21,567 bases of DNA. Source: an uncultured Clostridia bacterium (GTDB lineage: Bacteria > Bacillota > Clostridia > Christensenellales > UBA1242). The notes below the pieces were generated by a model. The model was given only the letters and a program-made list of their open reading frames with translations. It did no database searches and was not told the DNA's origin. The stretch is taken from positions 1 through 21,567 of the forward strand of contig CALWAB010000104.1 in NCBI GenBank assembly GCA_944372745.1. Reading direction: 5' to 3'. Both the position numbers and the translations under genes were made by a program. Every line of letters starts with the position of its first letter. The first letter of the stretch is position 1. Of this stretch, positions 8,367 to 16,206 are shown one piece after another.

Positions 8367-8395
8367 TTGTTTTAGTATGAAAAAAGTGATATAAT
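8367..8395 (+). promoter_or_regulatory. Extended -10 promoter of the winged-helix pair–uvrB–uvrA operon
   Basis: TTGTTT (8367-8372), a 17-base spacer and a perfect TATAAT (8390-8395) preceded by TG at -15/-14 (TGATATAAT). This is the only convincing promoter before uvrA. An inverted repeat ATACT-N6-AGTAT (8363-8378) overlaps the -35. No LexA-type GAAC-N4-GTTC box was seen in 8241-8438. Confidence 0.75.
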
Positions 8396-8438
8396 AAAAT
8401 GTAATTTGTGTAATATTATATTGAATTTAGGAGATAAT

Positions 8439-8810
8439 ATGCTTGACAAACAAACTACAAGTTTATTACAAAATTTGAATAAAATATGTGGCGATGGTTC
8501 ATACAAGGTTTTAGATAAAGTTGATTTATTATCTAAAATGCCTAAGAAATATAAAACAGATAATGATGGCTTAAATTCAATGATAAGTCATTTACAAGAA
8601 AGAAATTATTTAAGTGTAAAATATACTGATGACCAAGTCTATTGTTTAGCTGTATTGCCAAAGGGTAGATTATATGAAGAGAAAAATGAGGAATTGATTA
8701 ACGAAAAAAAGAAATATAATAAACTTATTATTACGACCATGACATTATCTTGTGTTGCATCTTTTATAGGAGCATTTTTAGCAGTTATTGTGTTTAAATT
8801 TGTATTTTAG
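8439..8810 (+). CDS. Winged-helix-like protein with C-terminal membrane anchor (first of a tandem pair)
   Basis: A 123-residue protein from ATG 8439, preceded by AGGAG with a 5-base spacer; an in-frame TTG at 8406 is rejected for lacking a ribosome binding site. Residues 1-75 have a winged-helix-like pattern: helix, helix, a putative recognition helix (LNSMISHLQERNYL), then a β-hairpin (SVKYTDDQVYCLAVLPKG). A charged linker (EEKNEELINEKKKYNK) leads to a single hydrophobic helix at about 96-123. The protein would therefore be a tail-anchored membrane protein with its DNA- or protein-binding domain in the cytoplasm. The next gene encodes the same architecture, so the two look like diverged duplicates. 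Both lie directly ahead of uvrB in one transcription unit. Neither matches a named family that I recognise. Confidence 0.7.
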   Translation: MLDKQTTSLLQNLNKICGDGSYKVLDKVDLLSKMPKKYKTDNDGLNSMISHLQERNYLSVKYTDDQVYCLAVLPKGRLYEEKNEELINEKKKYNKLIITTMTLSCVASFIGAFLAVIVFKFVF

Positions 8811-8822
8811 GGGTAGTTAGTT

Positions 8823-9179
8823 ATGTTAAATAAACAAGAGAAAAAAGTGATGAGGGTATTGTTGGATTTATGTAAAAATAGTAATACTTGTTTGACAACC
8901 CACGAAGAAATTATTTCGCATCTTAAATCACAAGATTATCTTACGCGTAAAGAAGTCGACGATATTATCAATAATTTAACGCTTCAAGGGTATATTGATA
9001 ACATAATTACAGATAATAAAGGGAAGAAATGCTATTGTTTGACAATTAAGGATAAAGGTGAAGGTTTTGTAAGAGAAGAAAAAGATAAAAAAAAGGTTTT
9101 ATATCAAAGAATAGGTATAACAGTAGCTTTGGCGGTTTTATCTTTTGTAGTGACAGTAGTGTTAAGAGCAATATTTTAA
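8823..9179 (+). CDS. Winged-helix-like protein with C-terminal membrane anchor (second of a tandem pair)
   Basis: A 118-residue protein whose layout matches its upstream neighbour. An N-terminal helical part opens with LNKQEKKVMRVLLDLC. A putative recognition helix (EVDDIINNLTLQGYI) and a wing-like hairpin (NIITDNKGKKCYCLTIKDKG) follow, then a basic linker and one hydrophobic helix at about 97-118 (core VALAVLSFVVTVVL). The shared order (helices, N-x-L-x-x-x-x-Y-I/L, hairpin with Y-C-L, K-G, charged linker, terminal helix) suggests gene duplication. It begins 12 bases after the first copy, whose stop region supplies the GGGG ribosome binding site, and ends 12 bases before uvrB. Membrane-tethered regulator is one possibility; partner and target are unknown. 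Confidence 0.7.
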   Translation: MLNKQEKKVMRVLLDLCKNSNTCLTTHEEIISHLKSQDYLTRKEVDDIINNLTLQGYIDNIITDNKGKKCYCLTIKDKGEGFVREEKDKKKVLYQRIGITVALAVLSFVVTVVLRAIF

Positions 9180-9191
9180 TGGAGACAAAAG

Positions 9192-11144
9192 ATGGAAAAA
9201 TTTGAATTACATTCAAACTACAAACCTACAGGCGACCAACCTTACGCTATAGAACAATTGACAAATGGTTTTTTGGATGGCTTAAAAAGTCAGGTTTTGT
9301 TAGGGGTAACTGGTAGCGGTAAAACATTTACTATGGCGAATGTCATAGCGAATTTAAATAGACCAACACTTGTGATAGCACATAATAAAATATTAGCAGC
9401 TCAACTTTGTAATGAATTTAGGGAGTTTTTTCCTAATAATAGAGTTGAGTTTTTTGTCAGTTATTATGACTATTATCAACCTGAAGCATATATCCCTAGC
9501 TCAGACACTTATATTGAGAAAGATATGTCAATAAATGATGAAATTGACAAATTGAGACACAGTGCTACTTGTTCTTTGTTTGAAAGAAATGATACTCTCA
9601 TTGTGGCATCTGTATCTTGTATTTACGGATTAGGTAACCCAGAAATATACAAAAAAGCACGATTGTCCTTACGCCCTAATGACATAGTAGATAGAAATGC
9701 AGTTATGAAAAAATTAGTTGAAATGCGTTATGAAAGAAATGACATAGACTTTAAGCGTGCCACATTTAGAGTAAGAGGGGATGTATTAGATATAATACCA
9801 TCATATTCAAGCACTACAGCTATAAGAATAGAATTCTTTGGAGATGAAATAGAAAAAATAAAACAAGTGGATGTTGTGACTGGCAAAGTTATAAATGAAC
9901 TTAAACATTGTTTTCTATTCCCAGCGAGCCATTATGCCGTTGATAGTGAGAGTGCGGAGTCTGCATTAAAACAAATTGAAGAAGATTGCAAAGAACGCGT
10001 TAAATTTTTTGAATCTAAAGGCAAATTGATTGAAGCACAGCGAATACAAGAACGCGTTAAATACGATGTAGAAATGATACGAGAAATGGGCTATTGTAAT
10101 GGAATTGAGAACTATTCTAGGTATTTTGACGGCAGAAGCGTGGGACAAGCTCCATACACATTACTTGATTATTTTCCTAAAAATTTTGTAACATTTATAG
10201 ATGAAAGCCATATGTCGATTCCACAAATTAAGGCAATGTATAAGGGTGATTTAGCGAGAAAGACAAGTTTAGTTGAATATGGATTTCGTTTGCCAGCAGC
10301 TTACGACAATCGACCACTAAAATTTGAAGAATTTGAAGAAAGAATAGGTCAAGTGACATTTGTATCTGCTACTCCTGCAAAGTACGAAATGTCATTAAGC
10401 GACCAAACAGTAGAGCAAATAATTAGACCTACAGGGCTACTTGACCCTATTGTAGAAATTCGCAAAATAGAAGGGCAGATAGATGATTTAATAGGCGAAA
10501 TTTATGCTACTACTGAGAAAGGCTTTAGAACATTAGTGACAACGCTTACAAAGAAAATGGCAGAAGATTTGACCGCATTTCTCACTGAACATGCTATTAA
10601 AGTTAAGTATATGCACTCAGAAATAGATACACTAGAGCGTGTCGAAATAATCAATGGGTTAAGAAATAGAGATTTTGATGTGCTGGTAGGTATTAATTTG
10701 CTTCGTGAAGGACTTGATATACCAGAAGTTGCATTGGTTGCCATATTAGACGCCGACAAAGAGGGCTTTTTAAGAAGCGAAGGAGCTTTGATACAGACAA
10801 TAGGTAGAGCTGCAAGAAATAGCGAAGGCAGAGTCATAATGTATGCAGATGTTATGACTGATTCAATGAAAAATGCTATTGAAGAAACAAATAGACGCCG
10901 TCAAATACAAGAAAAATATAATATTGATAACAATATAACACCTAAAACTATTATAAAAAATGTTTCAAATACATTGCAGATTACTCAAAAAGTCGACAAG
11001 AAAAAGAATAAATCTATCAAAGATATTACTGCTGAGATAGATAAATTAAAAGCACTTATGAATATTGCTAGTAAAAATCTTGATTTTGAACAGGCAATAA
11101 TTCTAAGGGAACAAATTGCAGAGTTGAAAAAATTATTAAAATAG
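9192..11144 (+). CDS. uvrB: UvrABC excinuclease subunit B
   Basis: UvrB is the helicase-like damage-verification subunit of nucleotide excision repair. It is loaded onto DNA by UvrA and then recruits UvrC for incision. At 650 residues it has the family's usual length. Walker A GVTGSGKT lies at 38-45. The damage-probing β-hairpin motif YYDYYQPEAY is at 91-100. Helicase motif II DESH is at 337-340, and motif VI appears as QTIGRAARNSEGR. The last 45 residues form the UVR coiled coil (FEQAIILREQIAELK), which contacts UvrC. Start is ATG 9192 with GGAG upstream. It lies 12 bases after the membrane-anchored winged-helix gene and 10 before uvrA. uvrC is not in the window. Identification is certain. 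Confidence 0.99.
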   Translation: MEKFELHSNYKPTGDQPYAIEQLTNGFLDGLKSQVLLGVTGSGKTFTMANVIANLNRPTLVIAHNKILAAQLCNEFREFFPNNRVEFFVSYYDYYQPEAYIPSSDTYIEKDMSINDEIDKLRHSATCSLFERNDTLIVASVSCIYGLGNPEIYKKARLSLRPNDIVDRNAVMKKLVEMRYERNDIDFKRATFRVRGDVLDIIPSYSSTTAIRIEFFGDEIEKIKQVDVVTGKVINELKHCFLFPASHYAVDSESAESALKQIEEDCKERVKFFESKGKLIEAQRIQERVKYDVEMIREMGYCNGIENYSRYFDGRSVGQAPYTLLDYFPKNFVTFIDESHMSIPQIKAMYKGDLARKTSLVEYGFRLPAAYDNRPLKFEEFEERIGQVTFVSATPAKYEMSLSDQTVEQIIRPTGLLDPIVEIRKIEGQIDDLIGEIYATTEKGFRTLVTTLTKKMAEDLTAFLTEHAIKVKYMHSEIDTLERVEIINGLRNRDFDVLVGINLLREGLDIPEVALVAILDADKEGFLRSEGALIQTIGRAARNSEGRVIMYADVMTDSMKNAIEETNRRRQIQEKYNIDNNITPKTIIKNVSNTLQITQKVDKKKNKSIKDITAEIDKLKALMNIASKNLDFEQAIILREQIAELKKLLK

Positions 11145-11154
11145 AGGCATAAAA

Positions 11155-13980
11155 ATGTTAGAGAGAATATGTGTGAAAGGGGCAAAAGAAAATAATTTAA
11201 AAAATATAGATGTGGAGATTCCACGCAATAAATTGGTCATATTCACAGGAGTAAGTGGAAGTGGTAAATCAACACTAGCATTTGATACAATTTTCGCAGA
11301 AGGGCAAAGAAGATATGTTGAATCCTTGTCATCATATGCACGCCAATTTCTTGGACAGATGCAAAAGCCCAATGTTGAACGAATAGACGGATTATCTCCA
11401 GCAATTTCTATTGACCAAAAGACAACATCACACAATCCGCGTTCTACAGTGGGTACGGTGACTGAGATATATGATTATTTGAGATTGCTTTATGCTAGAA
11501 TAGGTACGCCTTATTGTCCACAATGTGGGCGTAAGATTGAGTCTCAATCTATTGACCAAATAGTAGATAAGGTAAAAGAATTTGGCGAAGGTGCAAAATT
11601 TATTGTGCTTGCTCCAGTAGTAAGGGGACAAAAAGGTACATTTGCAAAACTTTTAGAACACGCACAGAAAGAAGGCTTTGCCCGTGTAGAAATTGACGGG
11701 GAAATGTATGAACTTGATGACAATATAAAACTTGAGAAAAATAAAAAACACAATATAAGTATAGTAGTTGACCGTTTAATAATGCGAGAAGGCATTGATA
11801 AACGCTTGTATGACAGTATAGAAACGGCCATTGACCAAGCTAACGGTTTAGTACTGATTAAATCATTTGAAAAAGAGCATCTTTATTCTACTCAACACGC
11901 TTGTACACATTGTGGCATAAGCATAGGAGAAGTAGCGCCACGCCTATTTAGTTTCAATAATCCATTTGGGGCTTGTCCTGAATGTAATGGATTAGGCGTC
12001 AAAATGGAAGTGGATAAAAATAAATTAATTAAAGATGATTCACTCAGTATCAATCAGGGTGTAGTATATGTTTCTGGTTGGAATATGGAACCGCGTGCTT
12101 TGACTGAAATATATATGCGTGGATTAGCGAAAAAATATAATTTTAGCTTGGATGTTCCATTCAAAGATTTGCCTAAGGATATTCAAAATATTGTCTTATA
12201 TGGTACAAACGGCGAAGATGTAGAATTTACATATAGAAGAAATAATAAAGAACAAAAATTTGTTCATCCTTACGATGGCATTATTGGAAGTCTTGAAAGA
12301 AGATACCGCGAGACAAATAGCGAAGGGGCTAAGGCAGATATTGGGCGTCTTATGGTGGAACACGAATGTACTGTATGCCACGGCAAAAGACTTCGCCCTG
12401 AAGCATTATCAGTCAAAATCAATGACAAAAATATAGTTGAATTATGTGAAATGTCTATTGTAGATATATTTGATTTCTTTGATAAATTAAAATTAAATTC
12501 ATATCAATTTTCAATAGCATCACCTATATTAAAGGAAGTAAAAGATAGATTGAATTTCCTTGTAGATGTTGGGCTTGATTATTTGACATTAGCGCGTTCT
12601 TCAAGCACACTGAGTGGCGGTGAATCACAAAGAATAAGATTGGCATCACAAATAGGAAGTGGACTAACAGGAGTATTATATATTCTTGATGAGCCAAGCA
12701 TTGGCTTACATCAACGCGACAATGAACGCTTATTGTTGACTCTCAAACATTTGCGTGATTTGGGTAATTCGGTTATAGTGGTTGAACACGACGAAGATAC
12801 AATAAAAGCAGGTGACTATATTGTCGCTATAGGTCCTTATGCAGGAGTGAAAGGCGGAGAATTAGTCTATGAAGGGGATGTGCAAGGGCTTATGGAATGT
12901 GAGCGTTCAGTTACAGGTGAGTACATTTCTGGAAGACATAAGATTGAAGTACCTGCCGTTCGCAGACCAATAACAAATAATTTCATTGAAATTAAAGGCG
13001 TGCAACAAAATAATTTAAAAAATATTAATTTTAAATTGCCTTTGGGTGTCTTTAATGTAGTGACAGGTGTCAGTGGAAGTGGTAAAAGCAGTTTAATAAC
13101 AGAAACGCTTTATCCCGCACTTGCCAATCGTTTAAACAATGCCAATCTACCTGAAGGCAAATATTCATCAATTACTGGATATGAAAATTGTGATAAGGTC
13201 ATATTCATTGACCAAAATCCAATAGGAAGAACACCTAGAAGTAATCCCGCTACTTATTGTGGAATTTTTACGCCTATTCGAGAATTGTTCGCTAGAACAG
13301 TTGACGCGAATGAGCGTGGATATAATGCAGGGCGTTTTAGTTTTAATGTAAAGGGCGGTCGCTGTGAAGCGTGTGCAGGTGATGGTATCAAAAAGATTGA
13401 AATGTTCTTCTTGCCTGATATTTATGTGCCTTGTGAAGTTTGTAAGGGGAAACGCTATAATAGAGAAACTCTTGAAGTCAAGTACAAGAATAAATCAATT
13501 TTTGATGTGTTAGATATGACAGTAGAAGAAGCATTGGAATTTTTTGATAGTGTGCCACAAATTAGAAATAAAATTCAAACGCTGTATGATGTGGGGCTAG
13601 GATATATTAAATTAGGACAACCAGCTACTACATTGAGTGGTGGAGAAGCACAAAGAGTTAAACTTGCTACGGAACTTGCTAAGCGAAGCACGGGGAAAAC
13701 CGTTTATATATTAGATGAACCAACAACAGGTCTATCAATGTATGATGTTGAGAAGCTTATAAATATATTACAACGATTGGTTACAGGTGGCAATACTGTC
13801 GTAGTAATAGAACACAATCTTGATTTGATAAAAGTGGCTGACAATATAATTGATATAGGCCCAGAAGGTGGCGATAAAGGGGGTAAAATATTAGTTGAAG
13901 GCACACCAGAGAAAGTCGCAAAATTCACCGATAGTTATACAGGTAAATTCCTAAGACCATATTTAAATTTAGATGAGTGA
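11155..13980 (+). CDS. uvrA: UvrABC excinuclease subunit A
   Basis: UvrA is the dimeric ABC-type ATPase that first recognises damaged DNA and loads UvrB. At 941 residues it is full length. The first ATPase has Walker A GVSGSGKST (32-40), signature LSGGE (486-490) and Walker B ending in D512-E513. The second has GVSGSGKSS (638-646), LSGGE from 827 and D854-E855. Zinc modules are intact: C250/C253 with C274/C277, and C737/C740 with C760/C763. An additional CPQCG pair (C121/C124) lies in the UvrB-binding region. It follows uvrB after 10 bases, so the two are co-transcribed. No separate terminator lies immediately after its stop; the first T-tracted hairpin downstream is the one at 14051-14077. 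Confidence 0.99.
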   Translation: MLERICVKGAKENNLKNIDVEIPRNKLVIFTGVSGSGKSTLAFDTIFAEGQRRYVESLSSYARQFLGQMQKPNVERIDGLSPAISIDQKTTSHNPRSTVGTVTEIYDYLRLLYARIGTPYCPQCGRKIESQSIDQIVDKVKEFGEGAKFIVLAPVVRGQKGTFAKLLEHAQKEGFARVEIDGEMYELDDNIKLEKNKKHNISIVVDRLIMREGIDKRLYDSIETAIDQANGLVLIKSFEKEHLYSTQHACTHCGISIGEVAPRLFSFNNPFGACPECNGLGVKMEVDKNKLIKDDSLSINQGVVYVSGWNMEPRALTEIYMRGLAKKYNFSLDVPFKDLPKDIQNIVLYGTNGEDVEFTYRRNNKEQKFVHPYDGIIGSLERRYRETNSEGAKADIGRLMVEHECTVCHGKRLRPEALSVKINDKNIVELCEMSIVDIFDFFDKLKLNSYQFSIASPILKEVKDRLNFLVDVGLDYLTLARSSSTLSGGESQRIRLASQIGSGLTGVLYILDEPSIGLHQRDNERLLLTLKHLRDLGNSVIVVEHDEDTIKAGDYIVAIGPYAGVKGGELVYEGDVQGLMECERSVTGEYISGRHKIEVPAVRRPITNNFIEIKGVQQNNLKNINFKLPLGVFNVVTGVSGSGKSSLITETLYPALANRLNNANLPEGKYSSITGYENCDKVIFIDQNPIGRTPRSNPATYCGIFTPIRELFARTVDANERGYNAGRFSFNVKGGRCEACAGDGIKKIEMFFLPDIYVPCEVCKGKRYNRETLEVKYKNKSIFDVLDMTVEEALEFFDSVPQIRNKIQTLYDVGLGYIKLGQPATTLSGGEAQRVKLATELAKRSTGKTVYILDEPTTGLSMYDVEKLINILQRLVTGGNTVVVIEHNLDLIKVADNIIDIGPEGGDKGGKILVEGTPEKVAKFTDSYTGKFLRPYLNLDE

Positions 13981-14008
13981 ATTTAAGCATAAAGTAATTT
14001 AAGCATAA
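13981..14008 (+). repeat. 12-bp direct repeat just after uvrA
   Basis: ATTTAAGCATAA occurs at 13981-13992 and again, identically, at 13997-14008, a 16-base period. It begins at the first base after the uvrA stop and lies upstream of the next promoter. It could be a protein-binding site upstream of the -35 or a replication-slippage duplication; nothing in the sequence decides between these. Confidence 0.5.
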
Positions 14009-14023
14009 TAGAAAAATCTCATC

Positions 14024-14053
14024 TTGACAAATTGTCTTATTAAATGATATAAT
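14024..14053 (+). promoter_or_regulatory. Strong promoter of the transglutaminase-like/zincin pair
   Basis: Perfect TTGACA (14024-14029), an 18-base spacer and a perfect TATAAT (14048-14053), extended by TG (TGATATAAT). With the usual spacing, transcription starts near A14060, giving a leader of only about 18 bases before the ATG at 14078. The -10 overlaps the left arm of the palindrome at 14051-14072. Confidence 0.85.
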
Positions 14054-14077
14054 TCCTTTATATAAAGGAATTTTTTT
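14051..14077 (+). terminator. Perfect 22-bp palindrome plus T-run: terminator-like hairpin embedded in a promoter
   Basis: The left arm AATTCCTTTAT (14051-14061) is the exact reverse complement of ATAAAGGAATT (14062-14072), and Ts continue to 14077. In RNA reading through from uvrA this is a hairpin followed by U7, as in an intrinsic terminator. The predicted start of the local promoter (about 14060) lies at the centre of the palindrome, so a locally started RNA carries only the right arm and cannot form the hairpin. The right arm also holds the likely Shine-Dalgarno AAAGGAA. The palindrome could alternatively, or also, be an operator. Confidence 0.65.
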
Positions 14078-15310
14078 ATGAAATATACAGATTTAGATAA
14101 ACTAGGAGAAAATGAATATTTTGCCATTTATGGCGACAAAAATAATTGTGGCGACATACAAACATTATTAGATAATTTAATAACAGATAAACAATTTATA
14201 GATAGTAACTTAAATAAAACATATGATAATAAAATTAATCTATGTTTTATAGGTCGTGGACTTAAATCTGCTGATTTTGAAAAAGCAGAAAATACTAAAT
14301 ACTATAGATGGAATGTTGCTTGTACAATGAATGATCGAATTGAAAGGACAGAGATTATGCAAGATTACTTTTATATGGTAATGGGTTGGGAAGATAAAAC
14401 TAAACTTGACGCATCACAATGGTGGCTGAGAGACGGTGTCAAGTGGGCTCTTATCAATAAACAATTAGAACTTTATACTGATAAAAATGATGTTTTGAAA
14501 AACTTATATATAATAAATGTTATTAAAGAAATAAATAATAAAAATAATAAAGTAGAAATTTTGAAAAGGTTTCTTAAGGACAATAGCGAGTATGAATTTT
14601 ATAGTCGAATAAAATTTAATTATTTTATGGTAGATTATTTAATAAAAACAGAAGAATTAAATATCAAAGATTTTGCAAATTATCAGTGCGATAATATAGA
14701 ACAATTACTGTCAAATATGCTAAATTATTATAATAAGATTTTTGATATTGATAACATTCCTAAAAATTTTGAAAATGTCAAGAATGTTGATGACTTGTTA
14801 TTATATATAAATGCTAATTTTAATTTTGGCTATGTTACTAAAGACGGCACTTTTCACGAAGGATATGACGATTTACATAAATTAGGCAAGACCGCTACAA
14901 TGGAAGAAATTTTAAAATTCGATGTTTTAAATTGCTGTGATACATCTAGATTTATAAAGCATTTTCTTGATGGCAATAATATAGAAAATAGAATGTTTTG
15001 TAAGTACGAAGTGAACGAAAATAATGAATTTGAAGCACATATTTTTCCTGTATTTAGATTGAATAAAAAAGATAATTGGAAAATTTATGAAGCAGTATCT
15101 ATGCTTCATAATGGCATCAAAGAATACAAAGATTTGAAGGATTTATTATTGGACCAACAACTTCGTTGGTGGGGATTTAAGGGTGATTTTATAGAAATTG
15201 TAGAACAAATACCAGATAATTTATCTATGCCTGAATTAGTGACTTTTTGGAATAATTGTAAAAAAATTAACATTAATGATAAATTAGATTATTTGAGTAA
15301 TACATTATAG
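14078..15310 (+). CDS. Transglutaminase-like protein, putative cysteine hydrolase, unknown role
   Basis: A 410-residue protein without signal peptide or membrane helix. The C-terminal third resembles a transglutaminase-like core. LNCCDTSRFIKHFL places a candidate nucleophile at Cys286, with Asp288 two residues on as in the C-x-D-x-A family pattern. EAHIFPVF gives His321, and WKIYEAV gives W334 and Glu338 where family members usually have Asp. The candidate triad is therefore C286-H321-E338. Around residues 120-135, WWLRDGVKWAL recalls the W-L-x-E-G-x-A motif of gluzincins, but no HExxH accompanies it, so any zinc site there would be dead. Lys, Asn and Ile are very abundant, and the gene is more AT-rich than uvrA. 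It is the first gene of a two-gene unit with the downstream zincin. The fold call is moderate and the function unknown. Confidence 0.6.
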   Translation: MKYTDLDKLGENEYFAIYGDKNNCGDIQTLLDNLITDKQFIDSNLNKTYDNKINLCFIGRGLKSADFEKAENTKYYRWNVACTMNDRIERTEIMQDYFYMVMGWEDKTKLDASQWWLRDGVKWALINKQLELYTDKNDVLKNLYIINVIKEINNKNNKVEILKRFLKDNSEYEFYSRIKFNYFMVDYLIKTEELNIKDFANYQCDNIEQLLSNMLNYYNKIFDIDNIPKNFENVKNVDDLLLYINANFNFGYVTKDGTFHEGYDDLHKLGKTATMEEILKFDVLNCCDTSRFIKHFLDGNNIENRMFCKYEVNENNEFEAHIFPVFRLNKKDNWKIYEAVSMLHNGIKEYKDLKDLLLDQQLRWWGFKGDFIEIVEQIPDNLSMPELVTFWNNCKKININDKLDYLSNTL

Positions 15311-15318
15311 GATAAAGA

Positions 15319-16206
15319 ATGAATAAAATTACTTTAGTTGATTATACAAATGAGCATATGTATTTTTATAAGTATGCAGGAGACATAAAAAGATATATAA
15401 ATCATATTATTGATAATAATTTTGATTTTGATTTAACTTTAAAAGTTATTTTTAGAGATAAAATTAATGATTATAATTATATTAATAGTGAAATTGCAGG
15501 TGGTGCAATGACATATAAATATGGGACATTCTATTTATGTATTGCTGAACACTCATTACAAAATATAGAATATGATGATGGTTTGGATATGGCTATTATA
15601 TTGTCCCATGAAATGGCACATATATATGACCTATATCATATGATGCATAATAAATATTACACTGTAGAGCCATTAAAACGTGATAAATCAAATATGACAG
15701 ATTATATAATATCATTAGGCTATAATATTTGGACTGAATTTTATGCATATTTAACTACTTTTAAACAATTTTACGATTTACATAATTATCCTACAAAATT
15801 GCAGTTAGTTAAAAAATACGAAAGAATAATTAAAGATTATGAAGAATTAAAAACTAAATTAAATAATTTAAATGAAGAAACACATCAAAAAGCAGAACAG
15901 TTTATTAAGGATATAGAAATTTTATTGTATGGATGTTGTAAATATCTCGCAGGCATAATCTACGGTAAGGGTAAATATTATAAATATACTTTGAAAACGC
16001 AAAAAAATGTCAATTTTATAAAATTTCAAAAATTTATAGATGGTTTATTAAGTGTAATTTCACCAATGATTACAAATTCTTATGGAAAGGGTATGGCAAA
16101 AAAATTATATAACATAGGTATGTATGTGATAAATAAAATGTACGCACAATTTAATATCTACCCATTTAAACATAAAAAATTGATAAAACTCGCACTATTT
16201 AATTAA
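15319..16206 (+). CDS. Putative HExxH metallopeptidase paired with the transglutaminase-like gene
   Basis: A 295-residue protein with HEMAH at 97-101, inside the hydrophobic-SHEMAHIYDLYH context usual for zinc-dependent peptidases. His97 and His101 would bind zinc, with Glu98 catalytic. Glu140 in WTEFYAY is a candidate third ligand, 38 residues after His101, a longer gap than in the zincin at the left end of the window. No signal peptide or membrane helix is visible. The C-terminal half is Lys/Tyr-rich and helical, and ends abruptly in a basic tail (FKHKKLIKLALFN). It starts 8 bases after the preceding stop, behind a weak GGATAAAG ribosome binding site, so expression probably depends on the upstream gene. 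The very AT-rich composition is shared with that gene. Family and substrate are not recognised. Confidence 0.65.
   Translation: MNKITLVDYTNEHMYFYKYAGDIKRYINHIIDNNFDFDLTLKVIFRDKINDYNYINSEIAGGAMTYKYGTFYLCIAEHSLQNIEYDDGLDMAIILSHEMAHIYDLYHMMHNKYYTVEPLKRDKSNMTDYIISLGYNIWTEFYAYLTTFKQFYDLHNYPTKLQLVKKYERIIKDYEELKTKLNNLNEETHQKAEQFIKDIEILLYGCCKYLAGIIYGKGKYYKYTLKTQKNVNFIKFQKFIDGLLSVISPMITNSYGKGMAKKLYNIGMYVINKMYAQFNIYPFKHKKLIKLALFN

Noticed and set aside
8406..8438. In-frame TTG start extending the first winged-helix-like protein by 11 residues
   Set aside because: No ribosome binding site precedes it and it lies at the expected transcription start; ATG 8439 has AGGAG at ideal spacing.
10502..10837. Minus-strand open frame of 111 codons inside uvrB
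   Set aside because: Lies entirely opposite highly conserved uvrB sequence; it is an antisense shadow rich in Ser/Leu from reversed codons.
11136..11435. Minus-strand open frame spanning the uvrB/uvrA junction
   Set aside because: Opposite the conserved UvrA Walker A region, with no ribosome binding site or recognisable domain.
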